64,000 bases of DNA from Lineolata rhizophorae (Eukaryota > Ascomycota > Dothideomycetes > Lineolatales > Lineolataceae). The notes under the pieces were generated by a model, which searched no databases, was not told the DNA's origin, and saw only the letters and a list, made by a program, of their open reading frames with translations. The stretch is from the NCBI GenBank assembly GCA_010093515.1, contig MU001677.1, positions 930,953-994,952 on the forward strand. Direction: 5' to 3'. This document shows, piece after piece, positions 10,601 through 22,468 of this stretch (position 1 is its first letter; each line of letters opens with the position of its first letter). The translations under genes were made by a program, and so were the position numbers.

Positions 10601-12421
10601 GGAAAGAGCGGGACCTTGGTTGTACGTATTAGGTGATGGAGCCACGTAGGGGGTTTGGGTCTTTTGGCTTGTTCGTTCGTGGGTTGGTGGGAAGAGGGTG
10701 AGTGACGCGTGAGTAAGATCAGGCTGGGTGCTTTAGTGAGGATAGGGGAGGGGAAGTGGTTTGCAGTTGGGTGAGGAAGTGTATCAGCGAGGGAAGTATA
10801 ATTGCTTCAGTATGAGAGGTTGTTGGTTTTTGTTAAGTACTCACTACAAGCTAATGAATTGCTGAAAAGAATAGAAACACTGATCCTACGGCTAGGGAAT
10901 TGTAGTTCTAAGGAGTTGAAAAGCACCTTCTCTTCCGCTCTTCTCGCATACAGTGCGGCCGTGGAAGAAAACAGACCCCTCCAGCTCGGCCAAACAGCCA
11001 CCCTGAACAACTTATCTGCAACAGCAACCTGCAACAGCAACCTACCTCCCCAAGCACCAACCATCCCACACATTCTTTCTCCCGTACCTCGTGCACCCGC
11101 TACTCGCTCTTCTCCACCCGCCTACCCGCCATTTCACACCTCTCGGTCCAAACCATTTCCTTTTGGCGCACAGCACGCATCATTCAACCCCTCCTTCACC
11201 TCCACAGACATCCTGCTCAAGCCCGCACCATTGAGGTCAAAACAAGCTCTCGCTCCGGCTCCATCAGAGGATCACCACATCGCGACGGCACGAACACGAG
11301 ATTCGCGCGTGGGGACACGCTCCAATTGGTTCATGGTGTAGGTTAGACCGATGGATTTAGGAGGGCCAGGGTCACTACGGCCATGGCCAGACTTCGAGAG
11401 TTCGAGCTGCGCGCCTAGATAGCAAGGGACACGGAGGGTTGGGACTGGCGAACGCAAAAGAAATCTAGCGATACGGCTTTAGTTGTTGAATCTTTGAATA
11501 TTCTGCGGACTGCGGTAGGCTTTCTGCCGCATCGTCGGATGCTGCAAGGATTGGCGTACCTGAGCAAGGTACTCAACCACCGCGTCCCATTGAAGGAGGG
11601 AGGGTCACAAGAGCCCCCAACTAAACAGGAGCGCCATCTCAAAACAAAATGAAAAGAGCTCTACAAACCACACAACCATCCTTCTCCCTAAGCAGTTCCA
11701 GCTAACACCTAAGCACCTACGCTCACCATTATAAAAACGCCACGCAATGTCTGACTGCGCCTTCATCAAGCAAGCCCTAGCACCCCCCGCGCCAGCATCA
11801 CGCATCCACGGGACTAGTCATCCACACGCCTCAAAACCATGCACATCAAATCGCTTATCCGCTCCTTATAGCGGGACCTGGTACCTTCTCTGTACCTTTC
11901 AGTTAACCAGCTGCAAAATGAATTCAATCAAGAGACACTTAAGTAGCCCCACTGCGCCCTCGAAATGCCATGCCATGCCACGCCATGTCCACGCGCAAAC
12001 TCCACGCCGACAGCCGTCCCAGAACGCCCAGCAACCAAGCGGAGCACCCAGTCCCGCGCCCAGCGCCTCGCAGGCGAGGAAAGAAATCCAAGTGCAATCC
12101 CAGCCCTGCGCAACCCCAGATTGTCCAAGAAGCAAAAAGCTGCCATATGTCCCGGCCTAGAAACGAAGAACAGATTCCCACCGTGCAGGAGCATCCCCTT
12201 TCCCACCGGCCAGAAAAAGAAAACAAGCCACCAGCGTGCGCAAAAGCGAGATGCAAAAACGCAAGGGAAAAGGAAAAAAAACAGCATCCTCAGGGGTCCA
12301 CTTCCCGTGAGACCGACAACGAGCTCATCCCGAACAAAAAAAAAAGGCCGTCTCCCGCGCAAATCCAACAGCAACGAACGCCCACCAAGAAGGTCCCTCT
12401 AAACAAGCCCCGCCATTCCAA
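7649..12421. other. gene-poor region of about 4.8 kb
   Basis: I find no conserved gene here. Between about 8.1 and 9.2 kb the DNA is very GC-rich, with cysteine-free proline/arginine-rich overlapping open frames on both strands (up to 292 codons) and a short TTGC tetranucleotide run near 8345. Between 9.25 and 12.4 kb there are only short frames with low-complexity content. One of them (10802-11341 +) lacks any recognisable domain. The region could contain promoters, long 5' leaders or non-coding transcripts. Nothing in the sequence proves it. Confidence 0.5.
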
Positions 12422-15400
12422 TCAGCCCTTCCCCTCCACATCCTCAAACACAACCCCCTTACCCTTCTTCCCGCCTTCTCCATCCCCCTCCCCCTCCCCT
12501 CCTCCAACCCCAACCCCAGCTGGCGTCCCACCTCCACCCCCAGCGACCGCCCTCCCCATCCCGACACCAAACCTCCCCCGAAACCTCCTCTCCGAATACC
12601 CCCCCGCGAACAACTTCCTCGCAAACGGCGTGATCCCGACCGACCCGGGCGTCGGCTCCTCGCCCGCTCGCGGCGTCCCAGCTGGCCGCGACTCCCGCCG
12701 CTGCTTCTGCTGGGCCGCCTCGGCCGCGGCGGCCGCGGCAGCCCTCCCCGGCGGCAGCGGCGCCGAAGCCGGGGCCATCGCCGCGACCGCCGGCGACGCG
12801 GCCGGTACACCGCCCAGCGCGCTCGACGCCGCTGGTCCGGGCGTCACGAGCGCTCCGCGCGGGCCCGCGCTCCCACCGCGTCCAGCGGCGCCGCCGGCAG
12901 GACCGCCAAACAGCGGGGCCCTGACCGGACCCGACGGGCCCAGCTCCGCGAGGCGCTCGCGGGCCCTGGCGCGCGCCGTGGCGGCCGAGCGCTTGGATGG
13001 GGTGCGGAGGAGGTAGCCGGGGAGCGGGGTGGAGGCGTGGAGGAGGGAGGGGTGGGGCCAGTCGTCGGGGTCGGGGTCGAAGTCAGTGGGGGCGTCGTTG
13101 TCGATGTTGGGGTCGGGGGGCGATGCCGCTGCGGATGGCGGGTTCGGCTGTTCTCGCTGCTGTTGTTGCTGCTGCTGCTGCGATGATGGCGATGGTGACA
13201 GCTGAGCGCGTGGCTGGTCGCGTCGGCCGAAGAGCGATCCGGATGTAGCCGGTGGTCGCGTGTGCCGGGCGAGAGCAGCAGAAGTAGTCGTAGCACCCGG
13301 TCCGGCATACGCAGGCGTCCGCGCCGCAGCTTCCGGGCTAGCGTCGCCCGTCTCTCCCGGCGACGTCAGGCTCAGATCGATGTCGAACCCGCCGAGGTCG
13401 AACGCGGCCGGGTCGAACTGGGTCCACTCTTCGGCGCGCGCGATCGCGTCCTCCGCGTCTTCGGCGCGGTCAGCGCGGGACAGTGTCGGCGTAGGGCGGA
13501 CGCTGGAAGCGGCGGCGGCGGGAGCGGGAGTAGCAGAAGCAGTGCCACGGTGGCGTCGCGCGCTCCGCGAGACGGACGGTGACAGCTCGGGCTCATCGGG
13601 CACGTCTGCCCGTCCTTCACCACGCGGGTCTGCCTCTCCGGTCGGCGTATCCGGGGCGTTCTGTGCGCCCTCGCGCCCTTCCCCATCGTCACCACCACCA
13701 CCATCCCCCTCTCCACCCCCTTCGTTCCCCCTAATCCTGAACGGCAACCCCCTCCCTCTCTCCATCTCCCTCTTCCTCCTCCTCTCCGCCGCCCTCTCCG
13801 CCCAAAACCCCACCATCCACCCCACCCTCCTCCTCCACGCCCTCTCCCTCCACGCCACCCCGTTCGCCTCCATCAGCCCCACCCGAAACGCTTTCCTCCT
13901 CCACGCGCGCAAACATGCCGCCGCGCGATCCGCCAGGACCTCGGCCCTGAACAGCGCGGCCTCTTCCTCGCGCGCGGCCGCCGCGGCCGCGACCTCGCGC
14001 CAGCGCGCGAGCCCGTTCCGCACCAGCCGCGCCGCGTACGCGTCCGCGGCGCGAGCGGCGTCCTCTCGGCGCGCGCGCGCCGCCTCACGCCAGCCGGCCA
14101 ACCACGCCCTCGCCGCGTCCTCTCGGCGCGCGTCGCGCAGGGCCGCGGCGGCCCGGTCTAGCCCCGCACGCCGCTCCGCCTCCTCGCGCCAGGCGGCCAG
14201 GCACCGTCGCGCCAGGTGCATCTTGACCGTGCGACGCACGAGTGCGTATGCTTCCCTGCGGCGGCGCCGCTGGTGCTCGAGCGTCGCGGCACGCCACGCG
14301 CGCAGCGCGTGCGAGGTCGCGAAGAAGAAGGCCGCGTCGGCGGCCCACTTGTCGAGCATGGCGGCGCGGGCGGCGCGGTCCCGCCAGGCGGCGAGCGCGC
14401 GCCGGAGCGCCCGCGGCTCGTGCATGTCGACGGCGCGGTCCTGCAGGTTGCGGATGACGGTCAAGCGGGCCCGCAACTTGTCCAGGGCGCCGCCGAGCGC
14501 CTTGCGGCGCCGCGATTCCGCGAACGCGGCTTCGGCGCGCGCCAGCCGGTCGCCCTGTTCGTCCCTGCGCACCACCCACGTGTCCCACGCGCTCTTCTTC
14601 AAGTGCGCCTCCCGCACGCGAGCGAACAGCGCCGCCCGCGCCGCCAGCACCCAGCGGTACAGCGCCTCGGTGGCGACGCGGTCGTCGATGGCGCGGGCCA
14701 GCGCGCGGCAGCGCAGGGCGTCGTTCCACGCGCGGAAGGCGGCGCCGCGAACCCGGGACTCGTCGGCGACGCGCGCGCGGACCGACTGCGCCGCGCGGTT
14801 GCGCCAGACCGCCAGCGCGGACACGGCCGCGTGGCGGGCCAGCGAGCCTTGGACCAGGGCCGCGGCCGGGCGGAAGGCGGCCTGGCGACGCAGCTCGGCG
14901 AAGGCTCCGCGCAGCAGGGCGCGGCGGCGGAAGGCGGCGGCCTGCTCGTCGAGGACTCGTAGATGGGTCGCGCGCTGGCGCCACGCGACGAGCGCCTTGC
15001 GCTGCAGCTGCTGGGCGTACATATTGGCGGTCCAGTCCTGGCGCTTGCGGAGCTCATGCGCGACGTTGCGCCAGCGCTCGAGCGCGCGGCGCGTGAGGCG
15101 GAGATTGTGCCAGTTGGGGGCGCGGCGCTCGCAGGTGGCCCAGAAGAGGGCCCAGTAGGCGCGGCGCAGGAGCGCGTCGCGGTAGAAGTCCTCTGCCCTG
15201 GCGTTGTCGGCGGCGATGGTGGCGGCGCGTTTGCGGAGGAAGCGCACCACGGGCCGCAGCCGCTGCTGGCGCACCTTGAGCTCGTTGACGGCCGTGATCT
15301 CGCGCCACGCGTTGAAGTACTTTGTGCGCAGGATATGGCGGCGCGCCGTCTTGGTGCGCTCGGTCTGCTCTTCGGCGTAGGCGGCCCAGTGGGTGAAGGC

Positions 15401-16897
15401 CTTGTTGAGCAGGTAGAGGTTGCGGGCCCGCGTCGCGCGGCGCTCCATTGGCGCGAAGAAGGCCTCCGTTTCGAACTCGGAGCGCTTCAGACGCCATACG
15501 TCGAAGCAGATGCGGAGAAGTATCATCCGGTCGTGGCGCTCGGCTTGCCCCTCCAGTTCTGCGCAGCGCTGCCACGCCTCTTTCCAGACGCGCAGCGCTT
15601 TCCGGCACAATTTCACGTCGCGGAGTCTCTCTGCGGCGTCCGCCATTTCCATCATCCAGGGCCGATCGGTCACTTCGGGCTCCATATAGTGCTGCAGTTC
15701 TGTTGTGCCCGCGGGCCTCTCTGGCTCGTCGCCGGGCCCCAAAGACGACAAGTTCGACACGGATCCCGTGTACCCTTCCTCCAGCTCGACGTCCTGCGGT
15801 GGTGAAACAGGAGCGCGCAGCTCGCCGCTCTTCAGGGGCGGCATGCGCGTGATGCGCACGCTGCCCTGGCTGGAAATGGACCCGCTGCGCTTCTTCGAGC
15901 CGTGTTGTTGCTCCCGCGACGTCCCGTGCTGGTGCTGGACTTGCGGTGGCTGTGGTGGCGGCCTACTCTTCATCCGGCCTCGCGCGGGCGGTTGCTGCAG
16001 CAAGCGGGGCTGATGCTGTTGTTGGTGGTCCTCATGATTCCACCTCCTCTCCTTCTCCGCCGCGCTCGACGACACCGCGCGTCTCTGAAGCCCGTACCCT
16101 CCTCCTCCTCCTCCTCCTCCTCCTCCCCCACCTCCGCTCCTCGCGCGCGAAAACGCCCGCCTGCGCAGCTCCGCCGGCTCTGCGGCCGAATCGTAGCGCC
16201 GCCCGACCACCTCGCCGGCGGCGCCCGCCTGCGGCAGTCCCATCTCGCGACTCCGCGCCGAGGCGTCCGGCAGGGTGTCGTCGAAGCTGGGCCGCCTGCG
16301 GCGCGGGTCGCGGCGGCGGTGGTGCCAGCGCTCCTCCCACGCGGTCCGGCGCCGCGCCTCCTCTTCCGCCGGGCCGAGCTCGAAGCGGCGCGTGATCTCG
16401 AGCGGGGAGCTGGCGTCGTCGCTGCCATTGTTGGGCTTGTGGCGGTGCGCGGGGTGGAAGTGGTCGGGCGCGGCGTCGGGCGCGGCGTCGCCTTCGCCAG
16501 CCTCGTTCTCGTCCACGACCTCGATGGTGATGCCCATGGCGGCGAGCACGGCCTCGAAGCGCGCGAGCAGGTCGCTCTTGTCCGGGGCGAGCGGTCCCAA
16601 GCCCGGCCCGGGCCCCATGCGCATGAGGAACGAGTGCAGGATCTTGTCGTCGTTTGGGTTGAGGCCGGCACCCGATAGGACCGAGTCGTAGGCGTTGAAG
16701 AGGGCCGGCAGAGGCTTTCCCGGCAGCCTCTGCGCCGTCGTGACGATGTTGTATAAGAGCTGGACATCTGCAGAAGCGGAGGAGGCGCGTCAGGATTGAG
16801 GACCGCTGGTCGCGGAGCAAGGTCAGCATGGGAAGCACATACCTTCGCGGGTGAGCGGCAGGATCTCGTCTGCGGGCAAGGGCGCGGAAGGTGGCAT
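12422..16897 (-). CDS. Sfi1-like spindle pole body / centrin-binding repeat protein
   Basis: Two exons, 16843-16897 and 12422-16767, join in frame to 1466 residues. The N-terminal segment (ADEILPLTREDVQLLYNIV) resembles the start of filamentous-fungal Sfi1 proteins. From roughly residue 380 to 990 the protein is a long array of helices with the repeated pattern A-x-x-x-W-R/K spaced about 30-35 residues (ALRVWKEAW, CFDVWRLKR, YFNAWREIT, ALERWRNVA, ALVAWRQRA, ALAVWRNRA and others). This is the Sfi1 centrin-binding repeat. Sfi1 binds Cdc31/centrin and builds the half-bridge for spindle pole body duplication. The tail is disordered and rich in Ala, Pro and Gly, and ends in an acidic/Gly stretch. 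A poly-Gly run near residue 240 is coded by a CTC/TCC repeat. Start choice: first ATG before the conserved segment; a CAG/CCG repeat lies just upstream. Confidence 0.8.
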
Positions 16898-17547
16898 TCG
16901 AAGACCAGGATGACGCGCTGCGGTTCGGCTGCTGCTGCTGCTGCGGCGGCGGCTGCTGCTGCTGCTGCGATGGTGGTGGAGAGGCGCCAGCAGACGTCGT
17001 GGACGCGCCGCCGCTCAGACGTGCGGCATGAGAGCGACAGGGGCAGCAATGGCGGCGGCAGCAGCAGCAACAGTGGCAGAGACGCTTCCGGCGGGCAAAT
17101 GGCGTGTGGCGCGCGCGCCCAACAAATGCGGTCAAGAGCTGCTGTACGGTAAGAAGAATCCGAAAACAAGTCGCGGCTGGCAAAGTGTGTCGCGGAGCAA
17201 TAGCGCATTACTGTAGGAGGGTGGTTGAGAGGCGGCCAGCTGGACCGGTTCCGCGCGGAGCGAGGAGAGCAGGGAAGTGAAGAGGCTGCTGGGGGAGAAG
17301 CAAAAGAGAAGAGAAGAGATGCGGACGCACACAGGACGCGTCGAGGGCGGCCGGGCGCGACTGGGCAGCGCGCCCGGAATGCGCTAGCCTGATGGGGCAG
17401 GGATCATCGAGCCGCTAGAAACACTTCGCTATTCGATAATAACGATAATAACGCAAAACCACCGACTTCCTCCAGGCCCGTGACCTCCACCCTCGACTTC
17501 TTCTCCAAACACGCCCCGATGTAGCCCAGCTGCTTCAACCCTCAACA
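16898..17547. other. divergent promoter region of the Sfi1-like and NDUFAF8-like genes
   Basis: This 650-bp interval separates two divergently oriented genes. It contains a (GCT)n/(GCG)n tract at about 16928-16972, just upstream of the Sfi1-like start codon, and a further GCA-type repeat near 17050-17075. I see no additional gene. Core promoter motifs are not obvious. Confidence 0.5.
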
Positions 17548-17875
17548 ATGCCCCAGAAGACGCGCCCAGTCGAGCGCATCGCCGCGGCCGTGGCCAAGTG
17601 CCCGCACGAGGTACGTCCCACCCACCCCGCTTTCACGCTTCGCTCCGCCTCGGCTGGAGACAGGACAACCGTGTTGACGGGCGCCTCCCGGCTCCTAGTC
17701 TGCCGCGTATGGCAAGTGCGTGCTGGCCGACTACAACAACATGAGCAAGGACAAGTGCCTGGCCGAGTTTCTGCGGCTCAAGGAGTGCTTCACGGTAAGG
17801 ACGCCCTGTTGGCCGTCACGTGCGCGGCTGTATACTAATCCCCCGACTCCCCAGGCCGCCATGAAGAAGCGTTAG
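17548..17875 (+). CDS. NDUFAF8-like mitochondrial complex I assembly factor (twin CX9C)
   Basis: Three small exons, 17548-17610, 17699-17794 and 17855-17875, encode only 59 residues. After splicing there are two CX9C motifs: Cys18-x9-Cys28 (split by intron 1) and Cys41-x9-Cys51. The pattern A-A-Y-G-x-C-V, then S-K-D-x-C, then F-x-x-L-(K/R)-x-C-F and a terminal AAMKKR fits NDUFAF8 (C17orf89), a small intermembrane-space/matrix protein that works with NDUFAF5 in building complex I. Twin CX9C proteins are usually imported through the Mia40 disulfide relay. Intron 2 has a good branch site (ATACTAAT) about 20 nt before the acceptor. The gene is easily missed because each exon is under 100 nt. Assignment to NDUFAF8 rather than another twin CX9C protein rests on motif order and length. 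Confidence 0.75.
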
Positions 17876-18199
17876 AGCAACCATGAAGTGTATTTGCTTT
17901 GCATTATCAGCGGCGCGGCATTTGTTTCGGTTCAGCCATCTAGTTGGGCGCACGAGACGACTGGTCTGATCTCTCAACGTGACATAAAATTCTCTCTTTC
18001 CCACCAGACCCCAGGGCTCCCGACTGTAATAAAACACCAAAGACTCTATCTCCTAGCGCACATAGCGAGTACAATAGCAGCCACTGACCATCTGCTTCCA
18101 ACCCCTCCACACCCGCATTTTGAAAAGTCTAAAAGCGCGCCCTCCCAAACTCTAACCACCCCACTTACCCACTCGCACCCGTCTCCTCTCACCCACCGC
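17876..18199. other. convergent intergenic region
   Basis: The 3' flanks of the NDUFAF8-like gene and the isoleucyl-tRNA synthetase gene meet here. The end near the synthetase is pyrimidine-rich on the plus strand. No gene is visible. Confidence 0.5.
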
Positions 18200-21100
18200 C
18201 TACAGCCTCACCAACCTCAACAGCACCCTCGCCCTCTGCACCTCGCTCTCCTCCTCCGCAATCACCGTCTCCTCCCCCGCCTTCCCCTCAGGAATCTCCC
18301 CCTCCACCTCCGTGACCACATGCTTGTCCACCGGCCTCCTCAATGCCTTCTCCATCAAGGCCCTCTGCTCCTCGAAGACGCGCTCGAGGCCGACGCCCTC
18401 CGGGTCCGCCAGCACCCGGTACTCCATGCCCACGTCGTCCGTCGGCACCAGCCCGGTCTTCTTGCGCAGCCGCTGCACCCGGTTGATCACCTCGCGCGCG
18501 AGGCCCTCGCGCGCCAGCTCCGGGTAGTGCGCGCAGTCGAGGATGATGAGCACGTCGTTGTCCGAGTTGGTCTCTCGCTCCGAGCTGGCCGCGTCCTCGG
18601 CGAGGCCTCTCTTGACCACCAGGTCTTCCCGCGCCAGCGTGATGCCGTCCACCACCATCTCGCCCCTGCGCACAAACTCGCGCACCGCCTCGCTCGTCAG
18701 CCCCGGGAGCGCCTTCTTCACCCGCACCGCGTCCTTCTTGAGCTTCTTGCCCAGCACCGGCCAGTCGGCGCCCACGCCGTACACGACGCCGTGCGCCTCC
18801 TCGTCCGCCGTCAGCTCCAGGTCGCGCACGTTGAGCTCCTCCGTCACGTAGCCGGCCAGCGCCCGCACGTCGTCGAGGTACGTCGGGTCCGGGTGGATCA
18901 CCACGAGCGTCTTGAGCGGCGTCTTGAGCCCGACGCCGCGCCGCTCGCGGCTGACGCGGCCCAGCTCGATGACGGCCTGCATGCGCGCGACGCGGCGCTC
19001 GACGGCGGCGTCAAAGAGCTCGGCGCGCACCTCCGGGAACGGCAGGAAGTGCACGGAGCGGGGGTCCTCGGCACGGTGCTCGGCGGGGATGTGCTGTAGA
19101 AGCCGCTGGTAGATGTTGTCGGTGATGAAGGGGGTGAAGGGCGCGAGGCCGCGCGCCAGAGTGAAGAGCACCTCGAACAGCGTGTTGAGCGCGTGTCGCG
19201 TGTCGTCGATGCCGTTCTCGCCCTTGAGCCGCCGCCGGTTGAACCGGATGTACCAGTTGGTGGTGTTGTCGATGAGGCCGAGCAGACGCGGCACCACCGT
19301 GTAGAGCCGGTAGCCCGCCATCTCCTCGTTGACGAAGCGCAGCAGCGACTGGCACGACGCCAGGATCCACCGGTCCATGACGTTGGTGTTGGTCTTCTCA
19401 GCTGCCGGGTCGAACATGTACGACACGCCGGCCACCTTCTTCAGCAACGCAACTTGCTGCTCGAAGAACTGGTACGAGTTCCACAGCGGGAGAAGCACCT
19501 TGGACACGATCTCCTTGACGCCGGACTCCTTGAACCGGAACGGCTCTGCACGCACCACGGGCGAGTTGATTAGGTACAGGCGTAATGCGTCGGAGCCGTA
19601 CAGGTCCATGACCTTGGCTGGGTCGGGGTAGTTCTTCAGCCGCTTGGACATCTTCTTGCCGTCCTCGGCCAACACGATGCCATTGACCACGCAGTTCTTG
19701 AACGGCAGTTTGCCGAATAGATGCACCCCTAGCACGGTCATCGTGTAGAACCACCCGCGCGTCTGATCCAGGCCCTCAGCAATGAAGTCTCCCGGGAAGC
19801 ACTTCTCAAAATCGTCCGCATTCTCGAAGGGATGGTGCCGCGACGCGTACGGCATACTACCGGACTCAAACCAGCAGTCGAACACCTCGTCAATGCGCTT
19901 GAGCACGCCCTTGCCCTGCCGGCTCGGTATGGTGATGTGATCGACCTTGTCGCGGTGCAGATCGGTGATGTCGCCCTCGTAGCCGCTCAGCCGCTTTAGC
20001 TCTTCGATGCTGCCTACGCACACCACCTCCTTGAAGTCATCGCTGACCCACAGCGGCAGCGGCGTGCCCCAGTAGCGATTGCGCGACACGTTCCAATCGC
20101 GGGCGTTCGCGATCCAGCTCGCGAAGCGCTTCTCCTTGACGAAGGTCGGCACCCAGTGTGACTCCTCGATGCCCTGGAGCATCTGAGGGATGATGTCGCC
20201 GATCTTGACAAACCACGCCGGGACTGCCCTGTAGATCAGCGGCGTATCAGACCGCCAGCAGAAGGGGTAGCTGTGCGTGATCTGGCTCTCGACCACGAGC
20301 CGGCCGGCCTGCTTGAGGTGCTTGATGATGGCCTTGTCGGCCGCCTTGACGTGCTGACCCGCGAAGTCGCGCACCTCGGCCGTGAAGACGCCTGTCTCGT
20401 CAACCGGGTTTGGCGGCAGCCGCTTGTCGCTGATGACGCCGGCCTTCATGGCGACGTTGTAGTCGTCCTCGCCGAACGCAGGCGCTTGGTGGACGATGCC
20501 GACACCGCTATCGGCGGTGACGTAAGTTGCGTTCAGGACGCGGAAGCCGAAGTCCTTGAACTCGTCGTAGAAGTAGTCGAAGAGGGGTTCGTAGCGCCAG
20601 CCAAGCATGTCAGAGCCCTTGATCTTCTCCAGGATCTTGTACTTAGCCTTCTTGGGGTCCTTGTAGAGCGTCCGCAGCAAGGCTTCCAGCAAGATGTAGT
20701 TTTTGCCCGACGCCTCATCGCGGATTTTGATGTAGTCAAAATCCGGGTGCGCGGCGAGGCCGGTGTGCGACGGCAGCGTCCAGGGCGTCGTTGTCCACGC
20801 CAAGAGGTTGGTCTCCGGGTCGTCGAGTAGCGGGAACGAGACGACGATGGCCGGGTCCTGGATGTCTTTGTAGTTCTGTTGGGCCTCGAAGTTGCTGAGC
20901 GGCGTGTTCAGAGCCGTCGAGTACGGCATGACTTTGTACCCGCGGTAGACGGCGCCCTTGTCGAAGAGCTGCTTGAACACCCACCACTCGGACTCCATGA
21001 AGTTCTTGTCCATGGTCTATATGGCCGAAAACAAACAGGTCCCAAACCGCCGTCAGCCCTGAGCACGCGGAATACTACGTAGCCAGCCAGTCCACCAGCA

Positions 21101-21546
21101 TCCGCACACACACGCACCTTGTAGTCGTTGTCGAAATCAATCCACCTCCCCAGCCTCTCGATGGTGATCCTCCACTCCTCGGCGAAGCGCATGACAATGG
21201 CCCTGCACTCCTCGTTGTACTTCGCGATGCCGAGCGTGGCGACGGCGTCCTTGCCGCTCATGCCGAGCTTCTTGTCGATCTCGTACTCGACGGGCAGGCC
21301 GTGCGTGTCCCAGCCGAAGCGGCGCTCGACGCGCCGCCCCTTCATCGACCAGTACCGCGGCACGATGTCCTTGATGGTCGACGCCAGCAGGTGCCCGTAG
21401 TGCGGCAGCCCGGTGGCGAACGGCGGCCCGTCGAAGAAGGTGTACGGCGCCCGCCCCGCCGACAGCGCCACCTGCTGCCGGAACGCGTCGATCGACTTCC
21501 ATTGCGCGAGGATGCGTTCTTCCTCGGCGGGGAAGTTGATCGACAT
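18200..21546 (-). CDS. ILS1: isoleucyl-tRNA synthetase, cytosolic
   Basis: Two exons, 21118-21546 and 18200-21016, join at a conserved site (NDYK then TMDKNFMESEWW), giving 1081 residues, close to the usual eukaryotic cytosolic enzyme. Residues 49-52 are HYGH, the class I HIGH signature. KMSKR lies at 598-602. Between them is the large editing (CP1) domain, and the C-terminal part is the anticodon-binding helical domain plus the eukaryotic extension. The enzyme charges tRNA-Ile with isoleucine and hydrolyses mischarged valine. ATG at 21546 (MSINFPAEEE) matches the normal start. The frame stays open another 112 codons upstream to an ATG at 21882, which might give a longer isoform. Confidence 0.95.
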
Positions 21547-22468
21547 GCTGGGCGCGGGCGTGCGGGCGGTGCAATTGGCGTGCGTCTGCGGCGGCTGCGC
21601 TGTCGTCGGCCGAGTAGCGCGCGGGGGCGGTTGCTTGTTGCTGCTGTTGCCGGAGTCCAAAGAGGAGGGAAGAGAGCTGGCGGGAAGCGGGATCTGGATT
21701 TTGGAGGATTGAGGGCGGTGGACCGGTGGGGGTCGGAGGTTCTCCGGCGCGGCGGCGGCAGATTTCTGCGACGCGGGCGGGCGGTGAGTCACAATCAACC
21801 TCCGACTTTCTGAAACATGTACACGAGCACTGGACATTACACGGCCTCGTACGGAGTATATGTATTTGGCTGACCATTGCAAGCGCTCTTTGGATGACTT
21901 CGTTGGCGGTCCGTACTGCTCGCGACGCAGGGGAACCCTTTTAGATTTTTGTCTTCTAGAGCCGCCGTACTTTTGATTTCGAAGGCGAAATGAAGCCCTA
22001 AAATTGATCCGGTGTTGCTGCAGTTAGATGTCTACTTAGCGAGCAGGGCTTTGAAAGATCTGTCCTCTATTGGGGCGAGTAATGTCCTTGACGAAAAGGA
22101 AATGGTCAATATCCGCCCCGAGCCTTCACGACCACTAACCTAGCTCGTATATCCAAGATCTCGAAATGTCATCACAAGCACCGCAAATCAAAGCAGCCAT
22201 TCGAATCTACAAAACAAATACACTTTTTCGATTGAATGACTAGACTTCCCTCCACCGTAGCACTAATACTCTGCACAACAATCGCACTCCCACAGCCGCC
22301 ATCCTTTCGCCTACAACCCCCACGGCCCTGCCACTCGCATAGTAATAATACAGCAAGAATTACAATGCAACGCCCCTAACGTCACGCATATGCATCCACA
22401 TACCTTCCGCTGTCAACTTTCGCACTCGCATGCACTGCCTTCACCCACCACCCACGGCAACCACTTCA
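21547..22468. other. intergenic region between ILS1 and RAT1
   Basis: The ILS1-proximal third keeps an open frame continuous with ILS1 (to 21882). The rest is AT-richer DNA without a gene, up to the RAT1 stop at 22469. The plus-strand frames running from 22430 into the RAT1 gene are mirror images of its Gly-rich tail and are not genes. Confidence 0.5.

Noticed and set aside
10802-11341. 179-codon plus-strand frame
   Set aside because: Second half is Pro/Ser/Thr low complexity, no family and no clear promoter; not supported as a gene.
13260-15158. 632-codon open frame on the plus strand
   Set aside because: It lies opposite the Sfi1-like gene and is an Ala/Arg/Ser-rich mirror of its GC-rich codons. 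The minus strand carries the conserved Trp repeats.
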